Assembly (NCBI GenBank): GCA_964530825.1
Contig: CAZHCA010000001.1
Location: forward strand, 248,001-312,000
Length of the DNA: 64,000 nucleotides
Direction: 5' to 3'
DNA from: CAZHCA01 sp964530825
Lineage (GTDB): Bacteria > Bacteroidota > Bacteroidia > Chitinophagales > Saprospiraceae
Part shown: positions 7,992 to 16,583 of the stretch, one piece after another
Layout of the letters: each line of letters opens with the position of its first letter
How positions within the stretch are numbered: position 1 is the stretch's first letter
Translations under genes and position numbers: made by a program
The notes under the pieces: model-generated
The model's database searches: none
Seen by the model: only the letters and a program-made list of their open reading frames with translations
What the model was told of the DNA's origin: nothing

Positions 7992-8819
7992 ATGGCAACT
8001 TCTATCAACACGATCAGCATTCTGGGTGCCGGTTGGCTAGGGTTACCCTTGGGGAAAAGCCTCCTGGCTGACGGCTACCGGGTAAAGGGCGCAACCACCC
8101 GGACCGCTCGCCTACCGGAAATCGAAGCAGCGGGTTTGAGCGGTTATCAGATAGTAGTGTCGGCCGGCCAAATCAGCGGCAATCGACCGAATGACTTTTT
8201 CACATGTGATCTTTGTATACTTAGCCTTCCGCCGGGCCGACGGCAGCCTGAGGTGGAAACGCGCTACCCGCAACAGGTGGAGCGGGTATTGAAGCAACTG
8301 AATACGGGGCATGCCCCCCGGTTGCTTTTTTTCTCGACAACCGGGATTTATGGTGACCACAATGCTGTTGTATACGAGGCAGATAAACCAGATCCCCGCC
8401 GCCCCGGGGCAAAAGCGGTAGCTGCCGCAGAGGCCCTGTTGCAAAAACAACTCGGCGATCGACTCACCATTTTGCGCCTTGCCGGGTTGGTGGGGGGGGA
8501 CCGGCACCCGGGCCGCTTTCTGGCCGGTCGGAAAGGATTGCCTAACGGTGATGCGCTCGTCAACCTAGTGCACCGCGAAGACGTCATTGGCATAGTCCAA
8601 GCTGTTTTGAAACAAGGGGCTTGGGGGACTATTTTCAACGTATGTGCCGACAAGCATCCTACCCGTGGCGAGTTTTACACCCGGCAAGCGCTTCGACTTG
8701 GCCTGGAGCCACCGCAGTTTCTGGATGCGGGTCCGGTATCTTACAAAATCGTCAGCAATGAGAAGGTGAAAAGGCAGTTAGGCTACACTTTCCAGTGGCC
8801 CGACCCCGATCTTTTCTAA
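7992..8819 (+). CDS. NAD(P)-binding epimerase/dehydratase-like protein (YeeZ-type)
   Basis: A 275-residue Rossmann-fold protein of the extended SDR group. The N-terminus reads TISILGAGWLGLPLGKSL, the nucleotide-binding G-x-G-W-L-G pattern of YeeZ-like proteins, followed by KGATTR at the end of strand 2. LSLPPGRRQPE and FFSTTGIYGDH follow; the serine/threonine-rich TTGIYG stretch corresponds to the active-site region of NAD-dependent epimerases. The ATG at 7992 is used because the upstream in-frame codons overlap the terminator T-tract. The substrate is unknown. It ends 9 nt before the convergent lipoprotein gene. Confidence 0.8.
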   Translation: MATSINTISILGAGWLGLPLGKSLLADGYRVKGATTRTARLPEIEAAGLSGYQIVVSAGQISGNRPNDFFTCDLCILSLPPGRRQPEVETRYPQQVERVLKQLNTGHAPRLLFFSTTGIYGDHNAVVYEADKPDPRRPGAKAVAAAEALLQKQLGDRLTILRLAGLVGGDRHPGRFLAGRKGLPNGDALVNLVHREDVIGIVQAVLKQGAWGTIFNVCADKHPTRGEFYTRQALRLGLEPPQFLDAGPVSYKIVSNEKVKRQLGYTFQWPDPDLF

Positions 8820-8828
8820 CCGGTCCTA

Positions 8829-10337
8829 CTACTCTTCTACAAATTCGTATGCCCCGAGGTCGGGCGCTTGAGGGTCGCGAGGATTACCCAGAAGGTCAGT
8901 CATCACGCCGGTTGGAGCGGTGAGGGGTTTACCTTGTTCGATGGCAATCGACATACTGTCTAGGGTGTACAGGTCTTCGTTCGGATCCAAAAAGAGCGGG
9001 TCAGTGCGCTCGCCATTAATGCAAGGCATACATTGGTTTTGGAAAAAATCGCTGTACAGCCCGTTTTGTTCGGTGAGTAAGTCTTCGGCGCGCACAATGC
9101 AGTGGTCAAACCGGATATTAAATAAATCGGGCTGCTCACCGCCGGAGATGTCGGAGAAAATGAGTTCATCTCTTTGGGACCCGAACAGAATGGAGTTGGT
9201 GAAAATGGCGTTAAGCCGATAATCGCTGCGCACTTCGCAGGGGTCGTCGTAGCATTGGAAGTTACTCATGGCAAGGGCCGAAGCGGTTACGCCGTAGCTA
9301 GCCACAGTGCAGTAGGTGAACCGGTAGTCGCCCCCGTGCAACAGCTGTACAGCATTGTTACCCGCGTTGTACAGAATGGTGTTCTGTGCATTGATTGTGC
9401 TGTGGATGCCAACCAGCGCCGACCCGGAACTATTGAAGATCTGGCAATTCCGCGCCACCAGCGTGGCGGCCGAATCGACGATCACGTTGTTGATCGCATT
9501 TTTTATGATGGCATGCTCAAATCGGTTGCCTTTACTGTTTTGCCCGATAATGATACCATTCCATTGGCCGTCGACTTCCTGAAACGGCTCCTCCAGGCGA
9601 TCGCCCTGAATAACCACCGGCTCTTCGGCCGTGCCTTGTATACGGAGCCGTCCGTTTTCCAAAACAAAAAGGATGCCGTCGTTGAAAACGCCAAACAGGT
9701 CGTTTTCTACGATGCCGCCATGGACGTAGACCCGGGTGCCGGCGGGAATGTTTAGGGTGCAGCTGTCGATAAATACCTCGCCGTAGATGACATAGGGCTT
9801 GGGATCGTCCCAGGTGATGTCGCCATTGTTACAGCTCAGTACGACCGGAACGCCTTGGTTAAAGCGGGAGGGAAAGTAGTTGGCGTTTTGTCCCCAGGCC
9901 TCCAAGTGTACTTCCTGTGCTGTTTCGTCCGTCTGGAATACGAGACTTTCTTCGATGACAAAGGGGCTCACCGATAGAGGTTGGTTGGGGTCGACGGTTA
10001 CCTCCACGAAGACGTAAATGCTGTCCTCGGCGAGAATTTCCACATCCGAAAAATCTCTGCCGGGGATGCCATCTACATTAAAGCGGAAAGGGCTGTCCTG
10101 ACCACCCTTGGGAAAGACGCGACCGATACGCACTGGACGATCGTTAGGGTTGTAGACCTTGATGGAGCGGGTAGCTGAACCCAGCTCGGTAAAAACGGTG
10201 TCAAAGCGAAGGGTATCTACAGAAAAGGTAAGCTGAAAGTTGCCGTCGGTGATGAAGTCAAATTCATCTTCGCACGACCAGGTGATTAAGGTTATAAGCA
10301 GGGCGATCAGCCCGATCGCATATTTCATATTTTGCAT
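8829..10337 (-). CDS. Right-handed beta-helix lipoprotein
   Basis: About 502 residues. From the ATG at 10337 (an ATG at 10328 is equally possible) comes a lipoprotein signal ending in ITWSC with lipid-attachment C22, then an immunoglobulin-like N-terminal part (about 30-150). A parallel beta-helix part follows, with repeated short strands and asparagines (NRFEHAIIKNAINNVIVDSA, QIFNSSGSALVGIHSTINAQNTILYNAGNNAVQL). The C-terminus DLGAYEF is the usual end of such Bacteroidota beta-helix proteins. It is likely surface- or periplasm-exposed; no catalytic function can be assigned. It has its own -7 box candidate 55 nt upstream. Confidence 0.82.
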   Translation of the reverse strand: MQNMKYAIGLIALLITLITWSCEDEFDFITDGNFQLTFSVDTLRFDTVFTELGSATRSIKVYNPNDRPVRIGRVFPKGGQDSPFRFNVDGIPGRDFSDVEILAEDSIYVFVEVTVDPNQPLSVSPFVIEESLVFQTDETAQEVHLEAWGQNANYFPSRFNQGVPVVLSCNNGDITWDDPKPYVIYGEVFIDSCTLNIPAGTRVYVHGGIVENDLFGVFNDGILFVLENGRLRIQGTAEEPVVIQGDRLEEPFQEVDGQWNGIIIGQNSKGNRFEHAIIKNAINNVIVDSAATLVARNCQIFNSSGSALVGIHSTINAQNTILYNAGNNAVQLLHGGDYRFTYCTVASYGVTASALAMSNFQCYDDPCEVRSDYRLNAIFTNSILFGSQRDELIFSDISGGEQPDLFNIRFDHCIVRAEDLLTEQNGLYSDFFQNQCMPCINGERTDPLFLDPNEDLYTLDSMSIAIEQGKPLTAPTGVMTDLLGNPRDPQAPDLGAYEFVEE

Positions 10338-10391
10338 AATTTGCCTGGTATTGAAAAGGCGTACAGGAGGGTACTTCCCTTCTAACGAACG

Positions 10392-10399
10392 CAAAAATA
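10392..10399 (-). promoter_or_regulatory. Putative -7 promoter box for the beta-helix lipoprotein gene
   Basis: The minus strand reads TATTTTTG, matching TAnnTTTG, 55 nt upstream of the ATG at 10337. Confidence 0.4.
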
Positions 10400-10579
10400 A
10401 GATAAGGAATTGGCTTCCGAGGCGTCGGCTGGATTTCAATCTAGGGATTGTTGGCTGACGGACAAGCCAGGCGGGTATTATAGCCTAATTTACCCCCCTA
10501 TAAGAGGCGTCAATTGGCGAAATAGAAGAGGAGGAATGCAAAAAGTAGTAATTTCGACCAGAATTTAAATGCGTAGCTT

Positions 10580-11275
10580 TTGCAGCCGGTAATTGACGTC
10601 ATCATTCCTGTATTCAACGAAGAGCAATCTATCGGTCTCGTATTAGAAGACATCCCTTCGGCCTACGTTCGCGAGGTAATCGTTTGCAATAACGGCAGTA
10701 CCGACCGCACGGCCCAGCGCGCCGGTGCCACTGGGGCCACTGTGCTTTTCGAGCCACAGAAAGGCTACGGCAGCGCCTGTCTGAAGGGGATGGATTATAT
10801 ACGGGCAAAAGCGCCGGAGGATCAACCCGATATTGTGGTTTTCCTGGACGGCGACCACTCCGATTATCCGGAGGAATTACCCCAACTGGTGGAGCCAATT
10901 GTGCAGGATGATTACGACCTGGTCATTGGCTCCCGCGCGTTGGGGCAGATGGAAAAGGGAGCCATGCAACCTCAACAAATTTTCGGTAATTGGCTGGCCA
11001 CCAATTTAATCCGGTTATTTTATCGTTATGAGTTTACCGATTTAGGTCCCTTCAGGGCAATTAAATGGGAAAAGCTGGAGGCGCTACACATGGAGGACAA
11101 GAATTTCGGCTGGACCGTAGAGATGCAGGTTAAAGCTGCTAAGCAAGGACTTCGGTGTAGCGAGATACCGGTGCGCTATCGCCGCCGGGTGGGGGTCTCC
11201 AAAGTATCCGGGACCATTAAAGGTAGTATCTTAGCCGGGCATAAAATCCTTTGGACCATATTTAAATACTGGTAA
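10580..11275 (+). CDS. Glycosyltransferase family 2 (polyprenyl-phosphate hexose synthase-like)
   Basis: A 231-residue soluble GT2 enzyme: DVIIPVFNEEQSIGLVL (nucleotide-sugar domain start), CNNGSTDRTAQRA, FLDGDHSDYPEELP (metal-binding DxD-type site near residue 90) and GSRALGQMEKGAM. This architecture matches the dolichyl/polyprenyl-phosphate mannose or glucose synthases. The start is TTG at 10580; an in-frame TAG at 10574 just upstream excludes any earlier start, and no ATG follows before the catalytic core. It is the first of three genes with a membrane GT2 and a GT-C-like protein, for which it may make a lipid-linked sugar donor (inference). Confidence 0.88.
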   Translation: MQPVIDVIIPVFNEEQSIGLVLEDIPSAYVREVIVCNNGSTDRTAQRAGATGATVLFEPQKGYGSACLKGMDYIRAKAPEDQPDIVVFLDGDHSDYPEELPQLVEPIVQDDYDLVIGSRALGQMEKGAMQPQQIFGNWLATNLIRLFYRYEFTDLGPFRAIKWEKLEALHMEDKNFGWTVEMQVKAAKQGLRCSEIPVRYRRRVGVSKVSGTIKGSILAGHKILWTIFKYW

Positions 11276-11328
11276 AACCGTTGCGATTGTAAACGCTTGC
11301 TATTTTTTGGGGCAAAAATTTGATCTAC

Positions 11329-12885
11329 ATGTCTTGGTTAGTCATTCTCGCCTACCTGATTCTGGGACTCTATTCGGTTGCATTGTTGTACGTAACCTTG
11401 TACTGCCTGATGCAGTTCAACCTTCTCTATCACTACGCTCGACAGGGAAAGCGCACCCGTGAGCCGGTCACTGTCCGGGCGCCGATTGCAGCGCCCATGG
11501 CTTTTGCCGGCGATATCGATGAGGAGCGTGAAGAAACGGTTGCGCTGCCGCCGATGGTGACTATTCAATTGCCCATCTACAACGAGCGTTACGTGATCGA
11601 GAGGCTGATCGACAGTGTTGCTGCTTTTGACTACCCGCTCGACCGCTTTGAAATCCACATTCTGGATGATTCTACCGATGATACCGTCGATATTGTTCGG
11701 CGGAAGGTAGAGGAGTACCGGGCCAAGGGGTTACAGATCGAGCAGATTCGTCGATCAAACCGCCAGGGATACAAAGCTGGTGCACTGCGCGACGGGATGG
11801 TCCGGGCACAAGGAGAATATATCGCCATTTTTGATGCTGACTTTTTACCGCGTCCCGATTTCCTACGGCGAACCCTGCCTTATTTTCAGGATGAAAAAGT
11901 AGGAGTGGTGCAAACTCGCTGGGAACATATCAACGAAGACTATTCCCTCATTACGCGGCTGCAGGCTCTCCAATTGAACGTCCATTTTACCGTCGAACAA
12001 AAGGGCCGGATGGCCGGGCAATACCTGCTGCAGTTTAACGGTACGGCCGGCGTCTGGCGCCGGCAAGCGATTGAGGAAGCCGGAGGCTGGGAGGCGGATA
12101 CGCTGACCGAAGATCTCGACCTCAGCATCCGGGCTCAATTGAAAGGCTGGCAGATCCGCTATCTCGAGGAGGTCGGCTCGCCCGCCGAGCTCCCCGCCGA
12201 AATGAATAGCCTGAAATCCCAGCAATTTCGTTGGATGAAAGGCGGAGCCGAAACTGCCAAAAAGATGCTGCCGACGCTCTGGCGCTCCGAATTGAATTGG
12301 TGGAAAAAGGTGCAGGGCACTTTTCATCTCCTAGCTAGTACGGTCTTTGTCTTCGTGTTTCTGACTGGCGTTTTTAGCGTACCGTTGTTATTCCTGCTCT
12401 CCGAACTGGTCGAGCAGGGTTTTAACCGGGATTTTTTCGCCTATTTCATGGTCGGCCTGCTATCGATTGCACTGGTTTACTTTGCCGGTAATGTATGGGC
12501 ACCCATCCACCGCGACCAGCCCTTCTGGCGACTGCTGTTGAAATTTGTAGTGCTCTTCCCCCTGTTCCTGGCACTTTCGATGGGGCTCTCGCTCCATAAT
12601 TCGGTGGCTGTATTGCAGGGCTACCGGGGTAAAAAATCGCCATTCGTGCGAACGCCTAAATTCAATATTCAAAGTATTAAAGACCGCTTACAGCGCAATA
12701 GCTATCTGAAAAAGCGTCTTTCCTGGACCACCATCATGGAGGGTTTGATGGCGCTTTATTTTTCTGGAGCCACTGTGTACGGCATCCTTACGGAAAATAC
12801 CATTTTTGTGGTCTACCACGCCTTGCTATCGATCGGCTTCGGTACGATCTTTTATTTTACCCTGCGCCACCTGAGTTTGAAGTAG
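11329..12885 (+). CDS. Membrane glycosyltransferase family 2 (cellulose synthase-like)
   Basis: A 518-residue processive-type GT2. There is a TM helix at about 3-28, then the catalytic domain with VTIQLPIYNERYVIERLIDS, LDDSTDDT, FDADFLP (DxD), TEDLDLS and QQFRWMKGGA (the Q-x-x-R-W motif), then about four C-terminal TM helices from residue 325 on. The D, DxD, D, QxxRW set is the one used by cellulose/hyaluronan synthase-like enzymes, though the sugar cannot be read from sequence. ATG 11329 is taken rather than TTG 11320. Its stop codon directly abuts the next gene's ATG, so the two are translationally coupled. Confidence 0.9.
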   Translation: MSWLVILAYLILGLYSVALLYVTLYCLMQFNLLYHYARQGKRTREPVTVRAPIAAPMAFAGDIDEEREETVALPPMVTIQLPIYNERYVIERLIDSVAAFDYPLDRFEIHILDDSTDDTVDIVRRKVEEYRAKGLQIEQIRRSNRQGYKAGALRDGMVRAQGEYIAIFDADFLPRPDFLRRTLPYFQDEKVGVVQTRWEHINEDYSLITRLQALQLNVHFTVEQKGRMAGQYLLQFNGTAGVWRRQAIEEAGGWEADTLTEDLDLSIRAQLKGWQIRYLEEVGSPAELPAEMNSLKSQQFRWMKGGAETAKKMLPTLWRSELNWWKKVQGTFHLLASTVFVFVFLTGVFSVPLLFLLSELVEQGFNRDFFAYFMVGLLSIALVYFAGNVWAPIHRDQPFWRLLLKFVVLFPLFLALSMGLSLHNSVAVLQGYRGKKSPFVRTPKFNIQSIKDRLQRNSYLKKRLSWTTIMEGLMALYFSGATVYGILTENTIFVVYHALLSIGFGTIFYFTLRHLSLK

Positions 12886-14247
12886 ATGAGCATTTCCATG
12901 CCGGAGCGAATCAGCAATACCAGCCTGTGGATAACTGCAGCTGGTATGACGGGCCTGACGGCCTTTCTGGGTTATTTTACCGCACAGGAAGATTTCGGGC
13001 GGATAATGTGGGGATATATTCCCTTGTTTTTACTTTACTTCGGCGTACTTACTCACGCCAATGCGTTCAACGATCGTCAGCTCCGGGTTTTACTGCTGCT
13101 CGGTATTTTGTTGCGCCTTGTATTGGTTCCTGCTCTGCCCAACTATTCGGACGATGTCTACCGCTTTATCTGGGACGGACGGTTGCTTCTACAAGGACTT
13201 AACCCCTTCGAAGCCCTACCAGCACATTACCTGGAACCGGAAAACAGGGTGCCGGGCCTTACGCCGGAGCTATACGCCAACCTAAATTCGACAGATTATT
13301 TTACCATCTATCCGCCGATCGCGCAGCTGAATTTTTGGTTTGCTGTGTGGCTATTTCCCAAAAGCGTCTATGGTAGCATTGTAGTGATGAAGGTGCTCCT
13401 GTTCCTTTTCGAGTTGGGTAATATCTGGTTACTACTCCGGACCCTGAAGGAGCTGGACCTGCCGTGCTTCCGCGCTTTGATTTACACGCTCAACCCATTA
13501 ATTATCCTTGAAGTTACGGGCAATCTACACTTTGAGGGCGCTATGATTTTTTTCCTATTGCTGGCCTGGTATGCGCTCTTAAAGCGTAAATATGCCTGGT
13601 CGGCGGTGGCTATGGCATGTTCAATTGCCTCGAAGCTATTGCCCTTGCTGTTTTTACCCTTTCTGATCCGGCGCTTGGGAGTGGGGCGGACGCTGGTTTA
13701 TTTCGGCATCATCGGGCTGGTCCTGACGGCGCTTTTTTTGCCTTTAGTGGGCGGGTCGTTGGTCAACAATTTTGGCGATAGCCTGAACCTTTATTTCCAA
13801 AAATTCGAATTTAACGGCAGCCTGTATTTCGTCGCACGCTGGATCGGTTGGCAGGTTAAAGGGTACAACTGGATTGCCGTAATTGGTCCTGTGGTGGCAG
13901 GCTTGTCCGCTTTGGGCATTCTGGCCGTAGCGGCGCTGGAGCGTCGTTTCGACCGGGCCAGTTTAGCCGAATCGTGGCTTTGGGCAATCGGTATTTATCT
14001 GGCGGGTACGGCTAATATGCACCCTTGGTACGTAAGTATGCCTTTGGTTTTGTGTCTGTTTACGCGTTACCGTTTTCCCGTAATCTGGTCGGGATTGATC
14101 ATGCTGACCTACGTAAATTATAGTTATCCTGAATATCAGGAAAACCTCTGGGTGGTCGCAGCCGAGTATTCGTTAGTGTACGGTGTGCTGATCTACGAAT
14201 TACGAGGCGGCACGATACTGCGGGGTACTCAAGCCTACCAGACTTAA
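12886..14247 (+). CDS. GT-C-like multispanning glycosyltransferase (mannosyltransferase type)
   Basis: A 453-residue polytopic protein with about eleven hydrophobic helices. The first long loop contains NYSDDVYRFIWDGRLLLQGLNPF (about 86-108), the acidic loop pattern of polyprenyl-phosphate-sugar-dependent GT-C enzymes; another loop carries FTIYPPIAQLNFW. This resembles DUF2029/GT87 and MptB-like mannosyltransferases, which take sugar from polyprenyl phosphate outside the membrane. It begins immediately after the stop of the upstream GT2 and ends with a 4-nt overlap with the convergent rhodanese gene. The substrate is unknown. Confidence 0.75.
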   Translation: MSISMPERISNTSLWITAAGMTGLTAFLGYFTAQEDFGRIMWGYIPLFLLYFGVLTHANAFNDRQLRVLLLLGILLRLVLVPALPNYSDDVYRFIWDGRLLLQGLNPFEALPAHYLEPENRVPGLTPELYANLNSTDYFTIYPPIAQLNFWFAVWLFPKSVYGSIVVMKVLLFLFELGNIWLLLRTLKELDLPCFRALIYTLNPLIILEVTGNLHFEGAMIFFLLLAWYALLKRKYAWSAVAMACSIASKLLPLLFLPFLIRRLGVGRTLVYFGIIGLVLTALFLPLVGGSLVNNFGDSLNLYFQKFEFNGSLYFVARWIGWQVKGYNWIAVIGPVVAGLSALGILAVAALERRFDRASLAESWLWAIGIYLAGTANMHPWYVSMPLVLCLFTRYRFPVIWSGLIMLTYVNYSYPEYQENLWVVAAEYSLVYGVLIYELRGGTILRGTQAYQT

Positions 14248-14564
14248 GAGCGATCGGCCTTCTGTATGATGCGGTTCAGGTTTTGCCAACTGCCAGCGTT
14301 GTAGGCCTCCAAGCCTTTTTTTTTGAGCTTGCGCACCACCATGCCGCTGCGGGTACCCGAGCGGCAGCAGGCAATAATGGGGCGGCTTTCCTTTTGCCAT
14401 TGACCAATGTAGGCATCTACCTCTTTTACGGGGATGTTTTCGGTACCCTCGCCGTGCCCGCTTCGGTACTCGCCCGGGGTACGTACATCGATGAGGTGTG
14501 GGCGGCGCTCTAGAATGGGGGATAAATCCTCGGAGCTGAACAGGCTTTTAATCCAATTGAACAT
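14244..14564 (-). CDS. Rhodanese-like domain protein
   Basis: A 106-residue single-domain sulfurtransferase. HLIDVRTPGEYRSGH is the usual domain start and IIACCRSGTRSG holds the catalytic loop, with C67 as persulfide-forming residue and loop C67-R-S-G-T-R72. The ATG at 14564 gives MFNWIKSLFS, matching short Bacteroidota rhodaneses; a longer frame lacks support. It is predicted to be cytoplasmic. The gene ends in a 4-nt convergent overlap with the GT-C gene. A physiological sulfur acceptor cannot be inferred. Confidence 0.9.
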   Translation of the reverse strand: MFNWIKSLFSSEDLSPILERRPHLIDVRTPGEYRSGHGEGTENIPVKEVDAYIGQWQKESRPIIACCRSGTRSGMVVRKLKKKGLEAYNAGSWQNLNRIIQKADRS

Positions 14565-14652
14565 AAGCAACAGTTGATGAAGAATGATCGGGGACACCTT
14601 CCGGGCATTTCTAATTTACGCAGGATGCCGGTAAGTGGCAAGTCTTATTTTT

Positions 14653-16476
14653 TTACAAATACCCTTGTGCTTGTAAATGAAAGAGTTCGGCGTAGCGGCC
14701 CTCCATGGCTAACAATTCTTCGTGCGTGCCCAATTCTTTTTTGCGGCCGTTTTCGAGTACCAGGATGCGGTCGGCCATGCGCACGGTAGAAAATCGGTGC
14801 GAGATTAGGACAGCGGTTTTTCCTGTAATGAGTTCGGAAAAACGCTGGAAGACTTCGTGCTCGGCCCGCGCGTCCAGTGCTGCGGTGGGCTCGTCGAGGA
14901 TGAGCAGTTGGGCGTCACGCATGTAGGCTCGCGCCAATGCTATTTTTTGCCACTGACCGCCGGAGAGGTCTACCCCATTTTTGAAGCGTTTACCCAGTAC
15001 CTGCTCGAATTTCAGCGGTAGCTGATCTATGACGTCCCGGGCCAGGCTCTTATCGGCGGCTTCTGCGATCAGTGGGTCATTATCAATCTCCAGGATATCG
15101 CCCACTGCGATGTTGTCGGCTACTTTCATCTGGAATCGAATGTAATCCTGGAAGATAATACCGATATGACGCCGTAAGTCAGTGAGGTTATAGGCCTGGA
15201 TATCGACTCCATCAATGAGGATTCGACCTTCGGAGGGTTCGTAAAGGCGAGCCAGCAACTTTACCAAAGTTGTTTTTCCGGCTCCATTTTCTCCTACGAG
15301 GGCCAGTTTTTCACCAGCCCGCAGGTGGAAGCTCACATTCTGCAACGCGTAGCCATCGCTGCCCGGGTATTTAAAGCTCACTTGTTCAAGGGTAAATCCT
15401 TCTCGCAATGGCTCCGGGAAGGGAAGGCCCCCGGGGTTAGCCTTGATCGTAGGTTCAATAGCAAAGAAGTCAAAAAGGTCTTTTAGGTAGAGGGCACTGT
15501 CGGCAATGCTGGAAAAGCGGCTCATAATCGACTGTACATAATTCTGTAATTGCCGGAAGGCGCCTGCCAGGAAAGTGAATTTACCTACTGTGATAGCGCC
15601 GCCGATCGTTTGCAAAATGATGTACACGTAGGCGCCATAATAGGCAACGGTACCGATGGCCGAAAGGGCTACTCCCACCGAGGCGCGTTGGATTGCAAGC
15701 TTCCGGTTGGCTTTGTAGTAGTTGGTCGAGATGGTTTCGAAGCGGGTGGCCAAAAAATCGGCAAGGTTAAAGATTTTAACCTCCTTGGCGGTCTCGTCGC
15801 TGGCGCCGATGTAGCGCAGGTAGTCGAGCTCACGCCGCTCGGGGGTCCAGCTGCGTGAGAGGCTATACCGGCGTTGGTTGAAGCGGGTTTCTCCGAGAAA
15901 AGAAGGCAATACGGCTACAACCAGCAGGAGTAGTAACCAAGGGTTGAAGGCAATGATCCCAACCGCAAGGGAGATGATAGTAATAAAATCCTGAAACTGT
16001 GATAGCACGGTCGACATGAGGGCAGTGCGTGCCGAGGTTTGCTGGCGTGCTCGTTCCAGTTTGTCGTAGAACTCCGGATTTTCGAACTGATAGAGGTCGA
16101 GGCGTGCGGCGTGGCGGATCAGATCGACCGATATGCGGTTGGAGAACAGATCGCCAAGCAAAATGTCTACCAGGGTATTGGCCCGGCCTAAGACTGAAGA
16201 TAAGAGCACGAGCCCCAATTCCAGGCCCACCATCAACCAAAGATACTGCTGGGAAGCATCCGGTTGATCGATCAGCTTGAGGATTTCATCAATGGCTTCC
16301 TGGTACACATACAGGCGGGAAACCGGGATGACGGCGCGCACGATCCGCAGCAGGATATTGGCGATGGAAAGGCCTTTGCTGGTATTCCAGATCATCTGGA
16401 AAAAGCGCGGGATGTTGCGCAGGGCGCCCAGTTGGTCTTTCAGCCGAACCCCTTCGGTCTTTTTGGGTGTAGCCAT
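14653..16476 (-). CDS. ABC exporter, fused membrane and ATPase domains
   Basis: A 607-residue half-transporter of the ABCB type. The membrane domain covers about residues 40-330 with six hydrophobic helices. The ATPase domain follows, with Walker A ALVGENGAGKTT (394-402), Q-loop segment IIFQDYIRFQ, signature DLSGGQWQKIALARA, Walker B LLILDEPTAALD and the switch histidine in LISHRFSTVR. It would act as a homodimer or with a partner, but no second half-transporter is next to it. The substrate (lipid, peptide or drug) is not evident. It diverges from the helicase gene at 16584. Confidence 0.93.
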   Translation of the reverse strand: MATPKKTEGVRLKDQLGALRNIPRFFQMIWNTSKGLSIANILLRIVRAVIPVSRLYVYQEAIDEILKLIDQPDASQQYLWLMVGLELGLVLLSSVLGRANTLVDILLGDLFSNRISVDLIRHAARLDLYQFENPEFYDKLERARQQTSARTALMSTVLSQFQDFITIISLAVGIIAFNPWLLLLLVVAVLPSFLGETRFNQRRYSLSRSWTPERRELDYLRYIGASDETAKEVKIFNLADFLATRFETISTNYYKANRKLAIQRASVGVALSAIGTVAYYGAYVYIILQTIGGAITVGKFTFLAGAFRQLQNYVQSIMSRFSSIADSALYLKDLFDFFAIEPTIKANPGGLPFPEPLREGFTLEQVSFKYPGSDGYALQNVSFHLRAGEKLALVGENGAGKTTLVKLLARLYEPSEGRILIDGVDIQAYNLTDLRRHIGIIFQDYIRFQMKVADNIAVGDILEIDNDPLIAEAADKSLARDVIDQLPLKFEQVLGKRFKNGVDLSGGQWQKIALARAYMRDAQLLILDEPTAALDARAEHEVFQRFSELITGKTAVLISHRFSTVRMADRILVLENGRKKELGTHEELLAMEGRYAELFHLQAQGYL

Positions 16477-16583
16477 GGGAAAGTGCTGGGGAGTTGAACT
16501 CCCAGGTGAATAAGTAGTTGTAATACAAGTTTACCAAAAAATAGTTGGCCTGACTATCTCAAATCGGTCGCACCGCATCGTCC

